From Epiperipatus broadwayi (lineage: Eukaryota > Onychophora > Udeonychophora > Euonychophora > Peripatidae), in the NCBI GenBank assembly GCA_028023455.1, contig JAQFVV010000512.1:248001-312000 (forward strand): a stretch of DNA of 64,000 nt. The letters are read 5' to 3'. The notes beneath the pieces were generated by a model. The model did no database searches. It saw only the letters and a list, made by a program, of their open reading frames with translations, and was not told where the DNA came from. Position numbers and translations under genes: made by a program. How positions within the stretch are numbered: position 1 is the stretch's first letter; each line of letters begins with the position of its first letter. Shown piece after piece: positions 49,848 to 63,594 of this stretch.

Positions 49848-50793
49848 TTTTTATTTTTGCTAGTATAGTGTTAGGCAGATTTGGTTATATATATATATGT
49901 GTGTGTGTATAATAAGTTATCTGGTATCAATATACTGTGTCTAATTGCTTTAAATTACAATAAAGCTCAAAAATAAACAGTAATAGTATAAAAAAATATT
50001 CAAAAATACTTTCACTTATTTAAATCTCAATCACTATTGATTCAAATTCTGCTCAAAAAGAGAGCTAATCTTATGATTATCAAGGAGCTATGTATGTCAC
50101 TATTAGCAAGTTTTCTATTTATCATAGAAATTTAAATTGATTTATTAGAATTGCCTTTTTAATTGTTCCATATCTATAAAATCTTTCTTCATATAATATT
50201 TTGTGTGAATTGAAAATAAATTTGAAGTTACAATAAATTTCATTGTCAAAAACAAATCTTATTCTTTAGATTGTTTTGTATGAAATTTTGCAAATAAATT
50301 TAAAATAAAATTTATTGTGCATTCATTAAAGTTGATTGGATAACATTTTTTCTACGTTTAAAACAAATACTATAAAATAAACAAAGGATTGTTCAAGTGT
50401 GTCTTTAAGATTATGGAAGTATCATTACTTTGGATTATCTAAATATGAAAAAGTTATTTCAAATACTATTATTTTTATAAATATTAATATATGTGCTAGA
50501 TATTGTTAATGTTTCGAATTGCTTCGAATTGTTGAACTGAGAATGTTACTGCATTTCTTTTATGTATGAAACAATTTACAACAACTTTAATTAAATTGTC
50601 AATCAAGATAAAAGAGAAATATTTTTAGATTTACAAATGTATAAAGAAAATGATTGTTTAAATAAGCTATCTCAAAGTTTTAGTACGTGTGATCCCACAT
50701 TTCATATCAGCTTTAATAGCGACTCTCTTCCAATGATAATTTAGAGCTTTTTTTCTAAATTTAATTTGCTTTTCCTTCTGATGCATAGCAACA
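49848..50793. other. Non-coding stretch
   Basis: AT-rich, with a short (TA)n/(TG)n tract at 49886-49908. Nothing else was recognised, except that its last ~100 bases may be decayed transposase upstream of the next feature. Confidence 0.4.
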
Positions 50794-51009
50794 ATGATAA
50801 TATTCTACAAAAAGAGTGAAATTTTAAGGCACTGCAATAATAAACAATTGTTTGAATTTTGGACTGGACTGATTGCCATATTACCCACATTGAAAAAATA
50901 TATATTTCATATACCATTTCCTATGTCTCATCTTTGCAAATCAGAATGTTCTGCTGCAGCTGCATTTAAGAAAAAATATTTGGCAACTAACCCAAGAAAG
51001 AGAATTTAG
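50794..51009 (+). pseudogene. hAT-type transposase C-terminal remnant
   Basis: The frame contains 'FWTGLIAILPTL', then 'HIPFPMSHLCKSECSAAAAF' and 'KKKYLATNPRKRI', ending in TAG at 51007-51009. This matches the C-terminal dimerisation segment of hAT transposases of the ZBED5/FAM200 kind, where 'FPTTYLCE..FS' is followed by a Lys-rich stretch. In the family this part mediates transposase multimerisation. The catalytic domain is absent, so only a short fossil remains. The call is by motif recall and would need a profile search. Confidence 0.55.
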
Positions 51010-51423
51010 AGTGTCAATTTCAAATGTAACATCTTATGAAATGCTTTGCTCAAGGATACCATTAATTTGTGGAATTTTAAATAATTAATGATAAAATACT
51101 TTTTATGTTACTTATATGTATTTACCTATATTTAAGAGTGATATATTATTTTTATATATCAGCACAATGTATCATTTTTATTTTAGTTTCAGTCAGTTTT
51201 ATTGTTATTTTTTATTGTTTATTTTTTATGTGTTTGTGTCCAGCCTGTTATTATTTTGTACCCATTTAGAGGTGCATCCAATAGATTCAGATTCACTGAT
51301 TTAAATATTGTTACTTGGAAAATTTATACCAGGATGTATTTACCTTAAATCATGTATACTAATAACATATAAAATAACTAGTTTTAAATCTGTTCTACAT
51401 CATAATGAAAAGCTATGCAGTCA
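51010..51423. other. Non-coding stretch
   Basis: AT-rich, without recognisable features. It ends at the 17-bp direct repeat that bounds the next element. Confidence 0.4.
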
Positions 51424-51482
51424 TAAAAATAACAAAATGCCATATATGTATTGCCACACACAGCAAGCTAGAGTAATCAATA

Positions 51483-51524
51483 TCCCCAGACTAGTTTCTG
51501 GCTTGTGGCCTTCATCAGTGAGGA
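51483..51524 (-). ncRNA. Hammerhead ribozyme, left arm
   Basis: The minus-strand 42-mer is identical to 51678-51719: stem I strand TCCTCA, core CTGATGA, stem II GGC/GCC, core GAAAC, loop TA, GTC, stem I strand TGGGGA. Confidence 0.7.
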
Positions 51525-51677
51525 GCCTTGGATCTGAGAGCACTGCACCTAGATCTTAGCATCTAATGCAACCCTCCAGCATCCACCTTTTATCTCCACT
51601 TAGGTACAAAACTATGAGTCTTAAAGTGAAAACACCTTAATGTTTTCTCTCCAAGCCCATTAGCTTAGATCCAAGAC

Positions 51678-51719
51678 TCCTCACTGATGAAGGCCACAAG
51701 CCAGAAACTAGTCTGGGGA
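51678..51719 (+). ncRNA. Hammerhead ribozyme, right arm
   Basis: Stem I pairs TCCTCA (51678-51683) with TGGGGA (51714-51719), six base pairs including one G-U. The core CTGATGA is at 51684-51690, stem II GGC-cacaa-GCC at 51692-51702, and GAAAC at 51704-51708. A two-base loop and GTC (51711-51713) make a two-base-pair stem III. All conserved core bases of the hammerhead are present; the predicted cut is after C51713. An A/A mismatch at the base of stem II is unusual. Very short stem III is typical of PLE hammerheads, which are thought to act as dimers. Confidence 0.75.
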
Positions 51720-51901
51720 TATTGGATGAGTAGGCACTAGATGGGGATTTTATGCACAAGCCTTCTGGAATCCATTGATTACTCTAGCTTTCTGTGTGTG
51801 GCAATATATATAGTGAGTTTTGCCTGTTTTAACAACAATTAAACACAAGCATAAGAGGAGATGGTCATTTGATGTTTATTGGCTTAAAAATAACAAAATG
51901 C

Positions 51902-52940
51902 AATATACTGAACATTTTTCACATGAATTGCTGAATATAAATGTTGAATATGATAGAAGACAAATTTTACATAACCTAAGTTTAATCATAAATCATATAA
52001 TGTCAATATAAGTAAAATTAATAAAAAATATATCAATGCATTTAAAAAATGATAGTTAATTTAAAATTCTTTAAAAAAAGATTCAATTAGAATTATGTTT
52101 TATTTTATGTTATTCCAAATGCAAATCTATTAATTAATAATTCTAACAATTCTATTGCTAAAATAAAAAAATAGTATGTAGCAAATATTATATGGATTCA
52201 AAATATCATATTTGATAAATCATGCGGAATTTTGGTAAAAAAATTAAACCAATCACAGATTCTTTATAATCCTTTAAAAATTATTATAATAACAATTCTA
52301 ATACTATTTCGGTTGTTTTGCTGATACATCATTTTGTAGCCTTAAATTTAAATCCAATTCATACTATATAAAAAAATTATATGAAGATGACATCATAGAA
52401 AGAGAAAAAATAAAATGGCAATTTTTGTATATAGAATAAAGCTTTTAAAAAAAGGCTAATGCTGTTCAATGCAGTTCATTAGTTTCATTGCTAATAATAT
52501 TAAGCTGCATAATTAAAAGTATTTATGTTTATCTAAATTATTACTGTTTATGGTTTACCACTATTATTTAAAATTGCTATGTGCTGGTGCACACACACAT
52601 ATGTTGTTTTATTAAAAATCATAGTTCATTAATTAAATATGATTACATCTTTGAAAAAAAATATTTTAATGTATATGTTTTTTCAGATCATATGAATTTG
52701 AGACTTAAACACATAGTAGAATGTCAATGATGAGAACTCACATTAAGTAACAAAATATGAAAGAATGCATGTTAAAAGTAACAACAAGATATCAAAAATA
52801 AAGTGCATAAATGAGAGAACAAATAGATATTACAGAAGAATTAATAAACTTAACTGGAGATGGATTGAAAATATTGCTAACAAATGATATTAAATTATAC
52901 TACACAATTTAAAATGGATTTCATGAGATTATAAAATACA
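51902..52940. other. Non-coding stretch
   Basis: AT-rich, with a short (CA)n at 52590-52600. No gene or repeat match was seen. Confidence 0.4.
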
Positions 52941-53170
52941 TAGGATGGATGGGGATGAAAAAAGGAAGTGAGCTGAGCTAATGTGGCAAAGAGAACCTAG
53001 AGATTGGAGATGGATTGACCATGGAGAAACCGCAATCCTGCAGTAGATTGATTAATGGCTAAAATGGTGATGCTGAAAAGTGCTATGGATTAGAAGGTCT
53101 AGATTAAAAATGGAAACATTTTTATCATAATGTTGATCAGATATGGTTGAAAATGATGATGATGATTATA
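52941..53170 (+). pseudogene. 3' end of a third RTE-type LINE
   Basis: One frame reads 'RMDGDEKRK', a stop, then 'AELMWQREPRDWRWIDHGET' and 'AILQ'. This parallels 'RWMDEIRKCAGVMW' and 'GETFILQW' at the C-terminus of the 41-kb RTE. About 120 bases of untranslated sequence follow and end in a (GAT)n tail at 53154-53168. It is 5' truncated and clearly diverged from the other two RTE families here. Confidence 0.65.
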
Positions 53171-55265
53171 TATTATCCATATCAGACAGCAAGTAACTGG
53201 TAATATTATGTGTAATTACACTACCACAGACATCAAGCTTAAACATACCAATAGAATATTGCCACAATTTTTTCCAGGCAACCCCACAATGGAGAAGTAA
53301 TTGGAATCCACATACTTCCTTTGTCTCAAGATTTTAGACAGTCTGTAAATAAATTCACTGTCAGAAACAAGTTGAAATTTAATATTTTTACAAATTTGAA
53401 TGCACATCTGTTTTAAAGATTAAGAAAGGAAGTGAATTTTCTTTAATTCCTTGTTTTAATGTGAGTTTTACAACAAATTTCTATAGTATTTGTTTAAGAA
53501 AAAGAATACTTGATGTAGATACTTATAATAAGTAATAAGTTGTTAGTACTTATAGCATATTATAGTTAAAGTAATGTATATTAGTCTGTTTATATGGTTG
53601 TAAAATAATTATCTAATAATCTACTTTCAATCAGTTTAATATGATGCCTATCAAATTCATTGTCAATATATAAATTTCTGGACAGATTTAATTTGAATAT
53701 GTTGCCATTAATATTGCAATTTGTGTTCTATTTAAAGATCTTAGAATAGAGAGGTAAATGGATTCAATTAACTTTATAATTGTAGTGCTGCCTTAATAAT
53801 AAATAACTGTAATATGTTGTTTACTTGCTTTATCACAGACACTGTGATTACAAAAACGTCTATATGTAAAAATATTTGACCAATCAAATCAATTAACAGT
53901 TTTTCTTATTTGATGCTCATAATAGATAAACTATCTATATTTTATTATTAAAACTAAGAAGTTTTTAATTACAGTCATTGGGTAAAAAAGTAACTTATCA
54001 TAGAATAATTCGGTTCTTTTAATTCTCTAGCTTTTGTAAATTGTCCAGAAATTGTACATACTATTAGAGTATGGTATATCTTTTTTTAGTCATCAATGTT
54101 TTACAATGTTGTAATGTTTTATTACTAATAAATTACATTGTTTTAGCTTGCTTTTCAAGTTTTACATGGTTACAACTTTAATTATGTCATAGTTAGTATA
54201 TTTATCTAGATTATCACACAGAAATCCTCATCATATATAACGTTTATATTAGTAAGTGTATCAAATTTTTCCAATATATAATTTTTTTAATAACTGTTTA
54301 CATGGAAATCTTGAATATATGGAGTAATCCATTTAAATGAACTTAATAAGAAAACATTTAATCTAGAACAACTGACCAGGCCAAGATTCAGGTAAACTGG
54401 CATACTTAATCAAACAAAATAATTTGGGATGCATCATTCTGTCCATTTACTTTGACTTTTGGCTTGGGGTTGTTATTCTAGGTTATGTGTTTTGTTTTCT
54501 AATTAAGTTAATTTAAATGAATTACTCCATACAAAATTTTCTTATATATAACCAATAACAAAACTATCAAATCAGACGCATTTTCAAAAATTTTTAATCA
54601 GTAGATATATTTATTTTGTATTTCTTACTTTATATATTATAAATTTGCTGTTGTCTATTTTTACTTGATATTTGAAAGTTTTTCTTTTATCCCTTTAAGT
54701 AGGATTTTATGTCATTTTTTTTCCCTTTTCAAAATGTAGTTTTGTGAAATCTGTTTGAAAGTGAAATAGGATAGTCATATTCTTCCTACGGCTATATTTA
54801 TTCCTAGTAAAATAACTTTTCCAAAAAAATACAGTTAAACAGATGAGTTAACAGATATTAAAAAAAAGAATCGAAAAGGTGTGTATAACAAATATATATA
54901 AAAATCTATTAATACATAAATTATATCTACAAATACAATCTTTTTTTTTTTTTCACGTAAATCTCTGCAACATTTTTGAATGACGTCTACAACCATGACG
55001 TCGATTACCAGAATGATAGTTGATGTTTTCCAATCAACAAAGTATAATACTAATGTTATTATATACACGCGAAATATATTATATGTATTTGTTCAGTGTT
55101 TATAAATAATTTCGATTATACGTTTATAATTTCAATTACTAAATATGTGAAGTAATTTCAATTTAGATATGCCTCATCTAAAAAAAATCATTTATGTTGA
55201 TTTACCAATTTAAACCTTGCATTATAAAATAGGCAGCACAATAAACTAAATTTTAATATAAGGTT
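53171..55265. other. Non-coding stretch
   Basis: AT-rich. I found no gene, RNA or repeat match; short open frames look like chance. Confidence 0.45.
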
Positions 55266-55805
<540 letters not shown>

Positions 55806-56195
55806 CAATTAATAAATGGCTAATTAGCTGGATAGATTGAGAGATGAATAATTGGATGGTTTAGTGTATGTTTATATTTAAATATTGTTATACAGCTAGG
55901 CAAAAAAATTGATATGTAAGTGAATAAATAAATAGAGAGATGAATAAGTTGTTGAGTGGTTGAGGTAATCAATGAAAAAATACATGCATTAAAGGATAGA
56001 CAGTTCGATAGATGAATCAATCAATTGGTAGATAGGTCGATAATTAAATGAAAAGGCAAATAGTTAATTAAATAGGTTGATTAACGGAGGGATAGATAAG
56101 TAAAAAATAAGTAGATATAAAAATAAATGGCTAGGTATATATATATATATAATAAATAGCTCTATGTATATTTGAAAATAAATAAATAGTATATA
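55806..56195. other. Degenerate GATA-derived sequence
   Basis: It retains scattered 'gataga', 'gatgaat' and 'aataaat' motifs and appears to be an eroded extension of the flanking arrays. Confidence 0.55.
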
Positions 56196-56400
<205 letters not shown>

Positions 56401-58253
56401 TACCACTAATTTTTAATATGTACTTGGATAACATACAATTCAATAAGAAGAAACAAAATTTTATACAGAGTTGTAAAAATTAATGAATATATTTGAACTG
56501 TAATAAGTGTTAATGTTTTTATCTCTGATTAAAAAATGGTTAACTTCTTAATATAATAGAAAATGGTTTAGATATTTGTGTATTTCTTGAATAATTGTCA
56601 TTTTGTGTAATGAAAGATTTATTTAAGTTTTGTAGCATATATATATATATATATTGAAATTGGCACATACTAATTTATCTAAAAAAAATATATTAAAATA
56701 ATTTTTCGTAAAAGATATTTAAATGTTGAAGAGTTTATTGCAGTTTATTTTCGAAAAGATAAGAGTCAAATAGTTTTCTATCATTAGAGTTTGAAATAAA
56801 AGTTAGAAAATAATTGATTAAAAAGGGGGAGGGGGAGTTTTGGTTAGAAAAGTTAAACTAAAAGTTTTAGAAAAGGAAGTAGAGTTGATTATTATTTGTC
56901 AAAATATAATTTAAAGTTTAAAAAATACAAATCTCTTTTTATTCCAGTTTATTAGAATATATGCATATATAAGTGAGATGGTAAATAAAAATAAGCTTGT
57001 TAATAAGAGATATAATAAATGCATATTGAAAAACACGTGAAAATAAATATTGAAATGAAATGTATTTAAAAACACAGCTGTGGGCTACTAATTAAAGATA
57101 TGAAATCAACACATTTTGTAATGGCTATGACTAATTAAACAATCAAAAACATGTTGTCAAAGGATTAGTTATTAGGGGAATTTCGACAACACATATTGCC
57201 GGAGGATATTAAAACAAAAACACTTTGCATACATAAATAGCTAGATTTTTATCGGACGTCCAGTTTTTCAGTTTGTCTAGTGTCAGTCTTGTTTCACCAG
57301 AGATAACAGTGCAATGCATATTATGTATACAGAAACAGAAATGCAGTGCTGAGCAGCTTTTGGGAATATACGCTCTTATTTCAGCCCGTAGTCCAACAAG
57401 ATCAGCAAGACCTGCCCATGAAATAATGTCTACTTACCATTTCAAAAATCCTCCATCAATATTCAACTGGCTCCAGAAATAATAATCATGAAGAATAATA
57501 AAACTCCTCAAGAAAACGTTCCAGCCAGCTGGAAATATTCTCATCTAAAGCAGTAATCAAAGAAAATGAAGTTCTATGTCCACATTCCAAAAATCCTAGG
57601 TAAAACATTTTTGTATTCTCATTTATATATAGTAGCCACCACTGTAATTCATAAATCCCACAGAGACAAGTAATTTGAACTCTATAAGCATGCATAAAAT
57701 GAACTATTGATGTGCGTGTTTGTGAATGTTAGATAATTTATAAATGTCAAACATTATTTATGCTTCCTCATAAAATATATCATAGTATGTTAACTTAAAA
57801 TGTGTGTGTTATTTAGATTTATAAAATGTTTAAAATTAGTAAATGTTAGTTAATAAATTGTCTTTAAAATTAAACTTTATTTTTCGGTCAATTCTTTTTT
57901 CTATATTTTATTATTGATTAAAATTAGACTGGGCTAGCTTTCAGGATTGTTTTGAGTGCTACTGTCTGGATACATTAGTCTTTGACTAGCTGGCACCCGG
58001 AGTTTACTCTGAAACAAATAAAGTGTTTGGATAGTAGGGGTTTGAATCTAGAAGCTGAGGTGGGCCATTGTTGATAGTTAAAGCTATCAATAATATCTCC
58101 CATTTTGCTTGAACATGCCGGTTCGTTCACATAACATTTATAATTAAATAAGATTATAAATGTATTAGGAAGGAGTTTGAAACCAGTCAAAAGACATATA
58201 TGTGTAAGTAAGGTCGTTCGGCGGATCGATCCAGTACAACATATATATATATA
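56401..58253. other. Non-coding, with possible LTR relics
   Basis: 57152-57191 has TGTTGTC...GACAACA with a 26-base loop, possibly another LTR-start palindrome. 57270-57480 is GC-richer with a 69-codon frame that I do not recognise. 57900-58243 is moderately GC-rich and ends '...gtacaac' before (TA)n, like an LTR right end. Confidence 0.35.
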
Positions 58254-60517
58254 TTCTAACCTTGCTCTCGTATGCATCTTCACTTCCAGATAATATATGA
58301 TATAAAATAAAACGGGTTCTATCTCAGTTAATAATTAATAAATAAAATATTCAGCGTTAAAATTAAAATGTTTCACTAGCTCAAATTTAAAATACAAATA
58401 AGGTTCAGTTTATAAAAGTAAATTAAATAAATATTTAATATTTTCATGAGACTTGAAGTGAAAATACAAGTAACAAAATAGATTACATTGAGCCAATATC
58501 CCACAGGATACTATCTCAATGGCATAAGAACACTATCCCCCCTTATTACTATTTCAAATAACAAACTCATAGTATTCTTACGACTTTAATAACTTCTACT
58601 CACTAAGATTAAACTAATAATTAAGTCTTAATCTTCTATTCGTAATAATCTAGCTCAATAAAATAATCTCAGGTTCATAAAGTTTATTCTAAGTTAATTT
58701 AAAATACGGCAGTAAAATATGAGAAGGGATTTTATGTCATAATCTACTACCCTGAAACTAATAATAATAAATAATAATAATAATATTCTTCATTGTTTAA
58801 CTACTACTGGATATCTTTTCTTTTATTATAATTTTATTACCATAATAAAATAATACAATAATTTTATATAACCTTTTATTTTTATGTAATGATATAATAA
58901 ATATGTGGTAGCATATGATAATCTGATAAACAAAGGATGTGTGGCAACTGATAGCATATAATTCAGTATACTATTGTGATAACTGATTTATGACCAATAA
59001 AACAATGTAAAATTATAATTATTTAATTAAAAGAATACCAATAAAATATTTTAATTCTTAACTATAACTCTATTTATCTTTTTGTGCAAAATTATATTTT
59101 TGTTTCAATTGTTATGAATATATCGTGATTTCATGCAGTGAAGTGGAGAAATAAACAATCCAGACACAAAAAATTTTAAAAACAAATTTTAACAAAGTTT
59201 ATTAACAACAACAAATAAAATAAACAATTTATGTACACTATTTACAATGGATATCCTTATTTTAATCTTACATTTTTATCTACTAAGTTATATAAAAAAA
59301 TAGTTTATAGTTTAGTTATATCTTTATTCATACTTAAGACAAAATAAAAAAAAAAATTTTACCACTTGGTTTCTCATTATGGTTAAGTTATTATAAATAT
59401 ATTTACTTATTAGCAAAATATTTCACCCTTAATATTATTAAACTATCTTATTTTTTTTTTAAAAAAAAAAATTCATAGGAAAACATTCTACAGAAAAAAC
59501 AAAATTAACTTTATAATGAATATGGATTTCTCAAAATATTAAAAAAAAATTTAATCTTGCAAAGTCAAAGATGTTACATAAAATATTCATCCAAAATTCA
59601 GTACTAGATGTTAGTGTTTTATCACACGATGTTTACTAATCATAATATATTCTTATTTAGCCTTACTTTAGTATGATATAAGTGTAATAATCAATATATT
59701 CCTGTTATTCAATGAACAAAAATATACTATGCATATTGTTTATATAATTTACTTTGTACTATTGTATTTTAAAAATATGCAATACTTATTTTTCTTCAAA
59801 AAAAATAAAGCATTCAAAAAATATAAACATTCTAAAGAAAATATCTTGTTTAGATACTCTATTTTAAAAATTTATATTTCATTTCCGAAAATAAATTCAA
59901 AATATATTCTATGATTCTTTCCTCTCCTTAGGATACTTTGGACCTTCAATTTCAAGTTATAAATTCTATTCCTTCTAAGCAAATAAACCAATCTTATACA
60001 AAACGATAGCATAACCTAAGTTCTAAATTATTTATCATTTACTTTCAAAATATCTTACTGAACGATGCAGTTACATGAAATAAAGATAGCGAAACAGATG
60101 TATAGAATTTAAGGAAGAAAGTTAGAGTACCACTCTTAATATATCTCAAAAAATCATGGTACAGTGCAAAGAGGTATGACCTTTACCTGTCTAATAACCT
60201 CTCATACATGAACGATGTTAAAGCTATTTCTTCAGCTTTATTTAAATCATCAAATATTTAAAGACATATAAAACACTGTCCAAATAAAATGTGTATCAGT
60301 CATAGGGCTTTGTTAACTATGCTGATAACCACATAAAGACTAAATATTATTTCTATTCCTTATCATATCCTATTTTTTTAAAAAATACATCATCTTGGTT
60401 TCCTGCTAACTGTAGTACTTCCAAGCCACTATCTCAACATTATTTCTCAAGATTTTTCTACATCTTACATCGATAAATAACTATCTGCATTTACAAAACA
60501 ATAAATAAAATTCATTG
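58254..60517 (-). mobile_element. Family B element, copy 3 (interrupted)
   Basis: It is collinear with 7501 to about 9790 of copy 1, including the AATAAA region at 59198, and is then cut off by the start of a family A LTR at 60518. The missing half probably lies beyond that insertion, outside the window. The left flank is (TA)n. Confidence 0.75.
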
Positions 60518-62660
60518 TGTAACGAGCACAGACGTTCGTTACATTGTTTTTTTTATTTATTAAACATGAAAGTAAATTAAAAAGTTCGCATTTAAAAATT
60601 TTCTTTAAGAATTAAAAATTGAAATTAAATATCATCTTAAACTCGTATATATTAAATCGCACAGATAATGAAAAATTATTAAAATAAAACGTTATTAAAG
60701 AAAAAGTATTTTAAAACTAAATTTTAAAAAGATTTGGAGATAAAATTATATCTTTAAATTTATCTTTAAATAAATCTTTGATTTGGAAAACAGGTTAATT
60801 TATCAGAAATGGAAATGATAAATTTAATTAGTCAAATGTAAACCAGCCTTGGGCATTTAAATGTAAAAACATCGGTCAGATAGGAAAACAATAGAAACTT
60901 TTAGCAAATGAAATAAATCCATTGGGAAATTGGACCTCAATGAAAAGGATCATCACATCGATGATGTAATGTTAAGTCAATCTTTCAAAGTAATATAAAA
61001 GGACAAGTTTGGAAATTATTAGTTAGTGATTATGATTAATTACGATATGTGTTAGTGCGGAAGTGAAGGAGAAGGGATTGAAAAAGACGCACAATTCAAT
61101 CCCTTCAGTTTTGCTAGGAAAGAAAGAGAAATGAACTATCGTTTTTCTACATTGAGGACCAGTTAAAGCAAAAACCTCCAGATGGATAAATAAATCGGCC
61201 AACAGAATACCAATCTTAGGACGGTGTGGGAATCACATTCATGGTAAGCAATGGATAAAGATGAACTGTTATAAACCGTAAGAACTTTATGAATAATGAA
61301 CATTAAATTAAAACTTTCCATATTTAAATGATTGCAATATTATTCTATCTGACCAACTTAATTTATTAATAGTGTTATTTGATGTATTTTTTTTCTTATT
61401 TATGTAAAATCATTTCCATTTATATTATTTATTTTTTGTTCTTTAAGTTTTATCATGATTTTTGTTTTTCGTTAAATTAATTAAATAAATGTTAAACTTA
61501 AGTCAGGTGTGAATGGCTGTATAGATTTGTAAAGTTATATTAGGGGAGGGTAATCTTAGGTTATTTGTGTCATTGTTAAATTGTGTCAATGGATTGGATA
61601 TATTGATGTAGTTAGTAGATGTAGTCGGAGATTCGCTACTGGCAGAATCGTTTATATATACGCCGCACTCACCCATTTGCCTATGGAAGGAATTATAAGA
61701 CGAAGAACACGGTTCCTTTCTATGGAGTTTTTTTTATTGTTCTTCTCATTAGATAGAGGTAATATTTCTATCTGATGAGAGTCAATGTCTTCTCTTAATC
61801 TTTTTGGTGCTGCCGTATTCCGTATTACATTGAATACATCGATGTATCAGATGAATTGATGCCAGTTTGACTGCGAATTTTAGCCTAAGGTTAAATGGAG
61901 ATAGAATGTTTTATTTGCAAATTTATGTAGTCTATTCATACTCGACCCTAAACAAAAATGCATTAAATCTAAGTTGTTTATAGACGCTTGCATGGATTGG
62001 TTATCGGTTAAGTATGTTTTGGGTTTTCATATTTGATCAAAATATATAGACATTCGATAAATAATGATACCTTATAGTGAGTATCTAAAATGTATTTATT
62101 CGGATGTCTTTTTAGTCATTGGTGACAATGCAAGTATCTTATGGTGAATACTATTGGGTTACTTATAAATTTCCCTCTGCAATTGTAAGTATCATTGATT
62201 TTATATTTTGATCGTTTGTTTACTTTGAAATGTTTTTAACCATGTAATCTATGTAACTGATCTATAGCAACATATTAAAACAAGCTTTTATAATCCCATC
62301 TGTGCGAACTTAATTAAAATGTAAACTTATAATATAATAGAAATTAAAATGTAAATTAAAATCTAAGGTAAAGTTAAAAATAATGTTAAATGTTAAAATG
62401 TAAAACTAATACTAAAATAATTTTAAATCTTATATATATGTGCATAAATAAATGTTTGTGTGTTAATTACTGGTAGTGGCTTATTTTATTCATTTTTTTA
62501 ATATTGAAATATAATTAGATAAAATATTATATTATTTAATCTCTGCTGACTTACGTATCTGCCTACTCTATAAATTTTTCTAGGTTCAAATGCCTAGATG
62601 GCGCCCATAGTGGAGATATGTTGACTTTATGTAAGTCTCCAATTTCTCTGGATCGTTACA
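60518..62660 (+). repeat. 5' LTR, family A copy 3
   Basis: 2143 bp, starting TGTAACGAGC and ending GGATCGTTACA, with an 8-bp terminal inverted repeat TGTAACGA/TCGTTACA. A second TCGTTACA at about 60535 lets the first 26 bases fold as a hairpin. Confidence 0.85.
60994..61000 (+). promoter_or_regulatory. TATA box, family A copy 3
   Basis: TATAAAA, aligned with 36338-36344 in copy 1. Confidence 0.6.
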
Positions 62661-62662
62661 AC

Positions 62663-62680
62663 TGGCCACCCAACTTGGGT
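62663..62680 (+). promoter_or_regulatory. Primer-binding site, family A copy 3
   Basis: TGGCCACCCAACTTGGGT starts two bases after the LTR. It resembles the tRNA-Lys1,2 site but is less well matched than the one at 165. Confidence 0.6.
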
Positions 62681-62689
62681 CGATCTATT

Positions 62690-62965
62690 AATAAAAACCA
62701 CATATGCCCTGAGAATTTTAAAAATAAATCATGCCAGTAAGATTTTTCTTTATAAATGAGTATATATATTTTTGTATTAACGTAATGTTATAGTCTGGTA
62801 TTTAATAAACCACGAGTACCTATGAAGCCAGTAATATTTTTTTTAAAATAAGTATATATTTTTTGTATTAACGTATAGTTATAGTCCGATATTTAATAAA
62901 CCACTAGTACCTTGAAAATGAAGCCCATAATATTTTTTCTGAAATCAGAATATATTGTTTGTATT
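62690..62965 (+). repeat. About three tandem copies of a roughly 90-bp unit in the internal region
   Basis: The units share 'atttaataaaccac', 'gtacct', 'gccagtaatattttt', 'ttttgtattaacgta' and 'gttatagt'. The related element at the window start has only one unit (190-300). Confidence 0.7.
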
Positions 62966-63594
62966 ATATAAAGTTATGAATTTTGTGTAAAAAGCACTGC
63001 CAGAAAGAAATAGCACATATATTAAACACGAGAAAGTATAAATAATTTTAAACTGTATTTTGTTAAAAAGAAAGTCAAAAGGTTGCATTTGATATGTTTT
63101 TTTTGTTAATATATATTTATGCTTTAATGTGTGTAGGAGCGCACAGCCACGTAAATTTATGATCGAAATGTGGTACCTTACGATGAGTACCGTTGGGAAT
63201 TTACTTCAGTGTAATCCTATCTAAGCATTTTAATCAGTCATGAATAAGTTGGTGGTATTTATAATTGTGCTGCAAATATACACGCATAAACCCATTATCT
63301 TAAAACATATTTAGTTTAATGCAACCTTCTTAAATAAATAATTTATAAAATAACTTGCTTGTCATGCCGTGTGTAAAAATAAAATGTATAAAATAAAATA
63401 GAACACTTGTGGGGAGGGGTGTAAACGTAAATGGTCCTTAGGTAAGCGATAGTAAACATTTTTCTTTATATAGTCTTTTTGTAAAATTATTAACCGGATG
63501 TTTTGTAAATGTCTTCATCAATCGTGTACCGTAATTACTCACCCTAAGTAAAATTTTTTTTTTTGATCATTTTTTTTAAGCAACTTTACTGATA

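Larger units (their letters stand above)
51424..51901 (+). mobile_element. 444-bp unit with two inverted hammerhead arms, bounded by 17-bp direct repeats
   Basis: The 17-mer TAAAAATAACAAAATGC occurs at 51424-51440 and 51885-51901 and is the likely target duplication. Inside, the left arm (51446-51545) is the inverse of the right arm (51664-51815), except that the right arm has about 50 extra bases around 'gatggggattttatgcacaa'. The arms carry identical hammerhead ribozymes. Inverted terminal repeats with hammerheads and variable target duplications are known from Penelope-like elements, so this is probably a coding-free PLE insertion. Confidence 0.7.
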
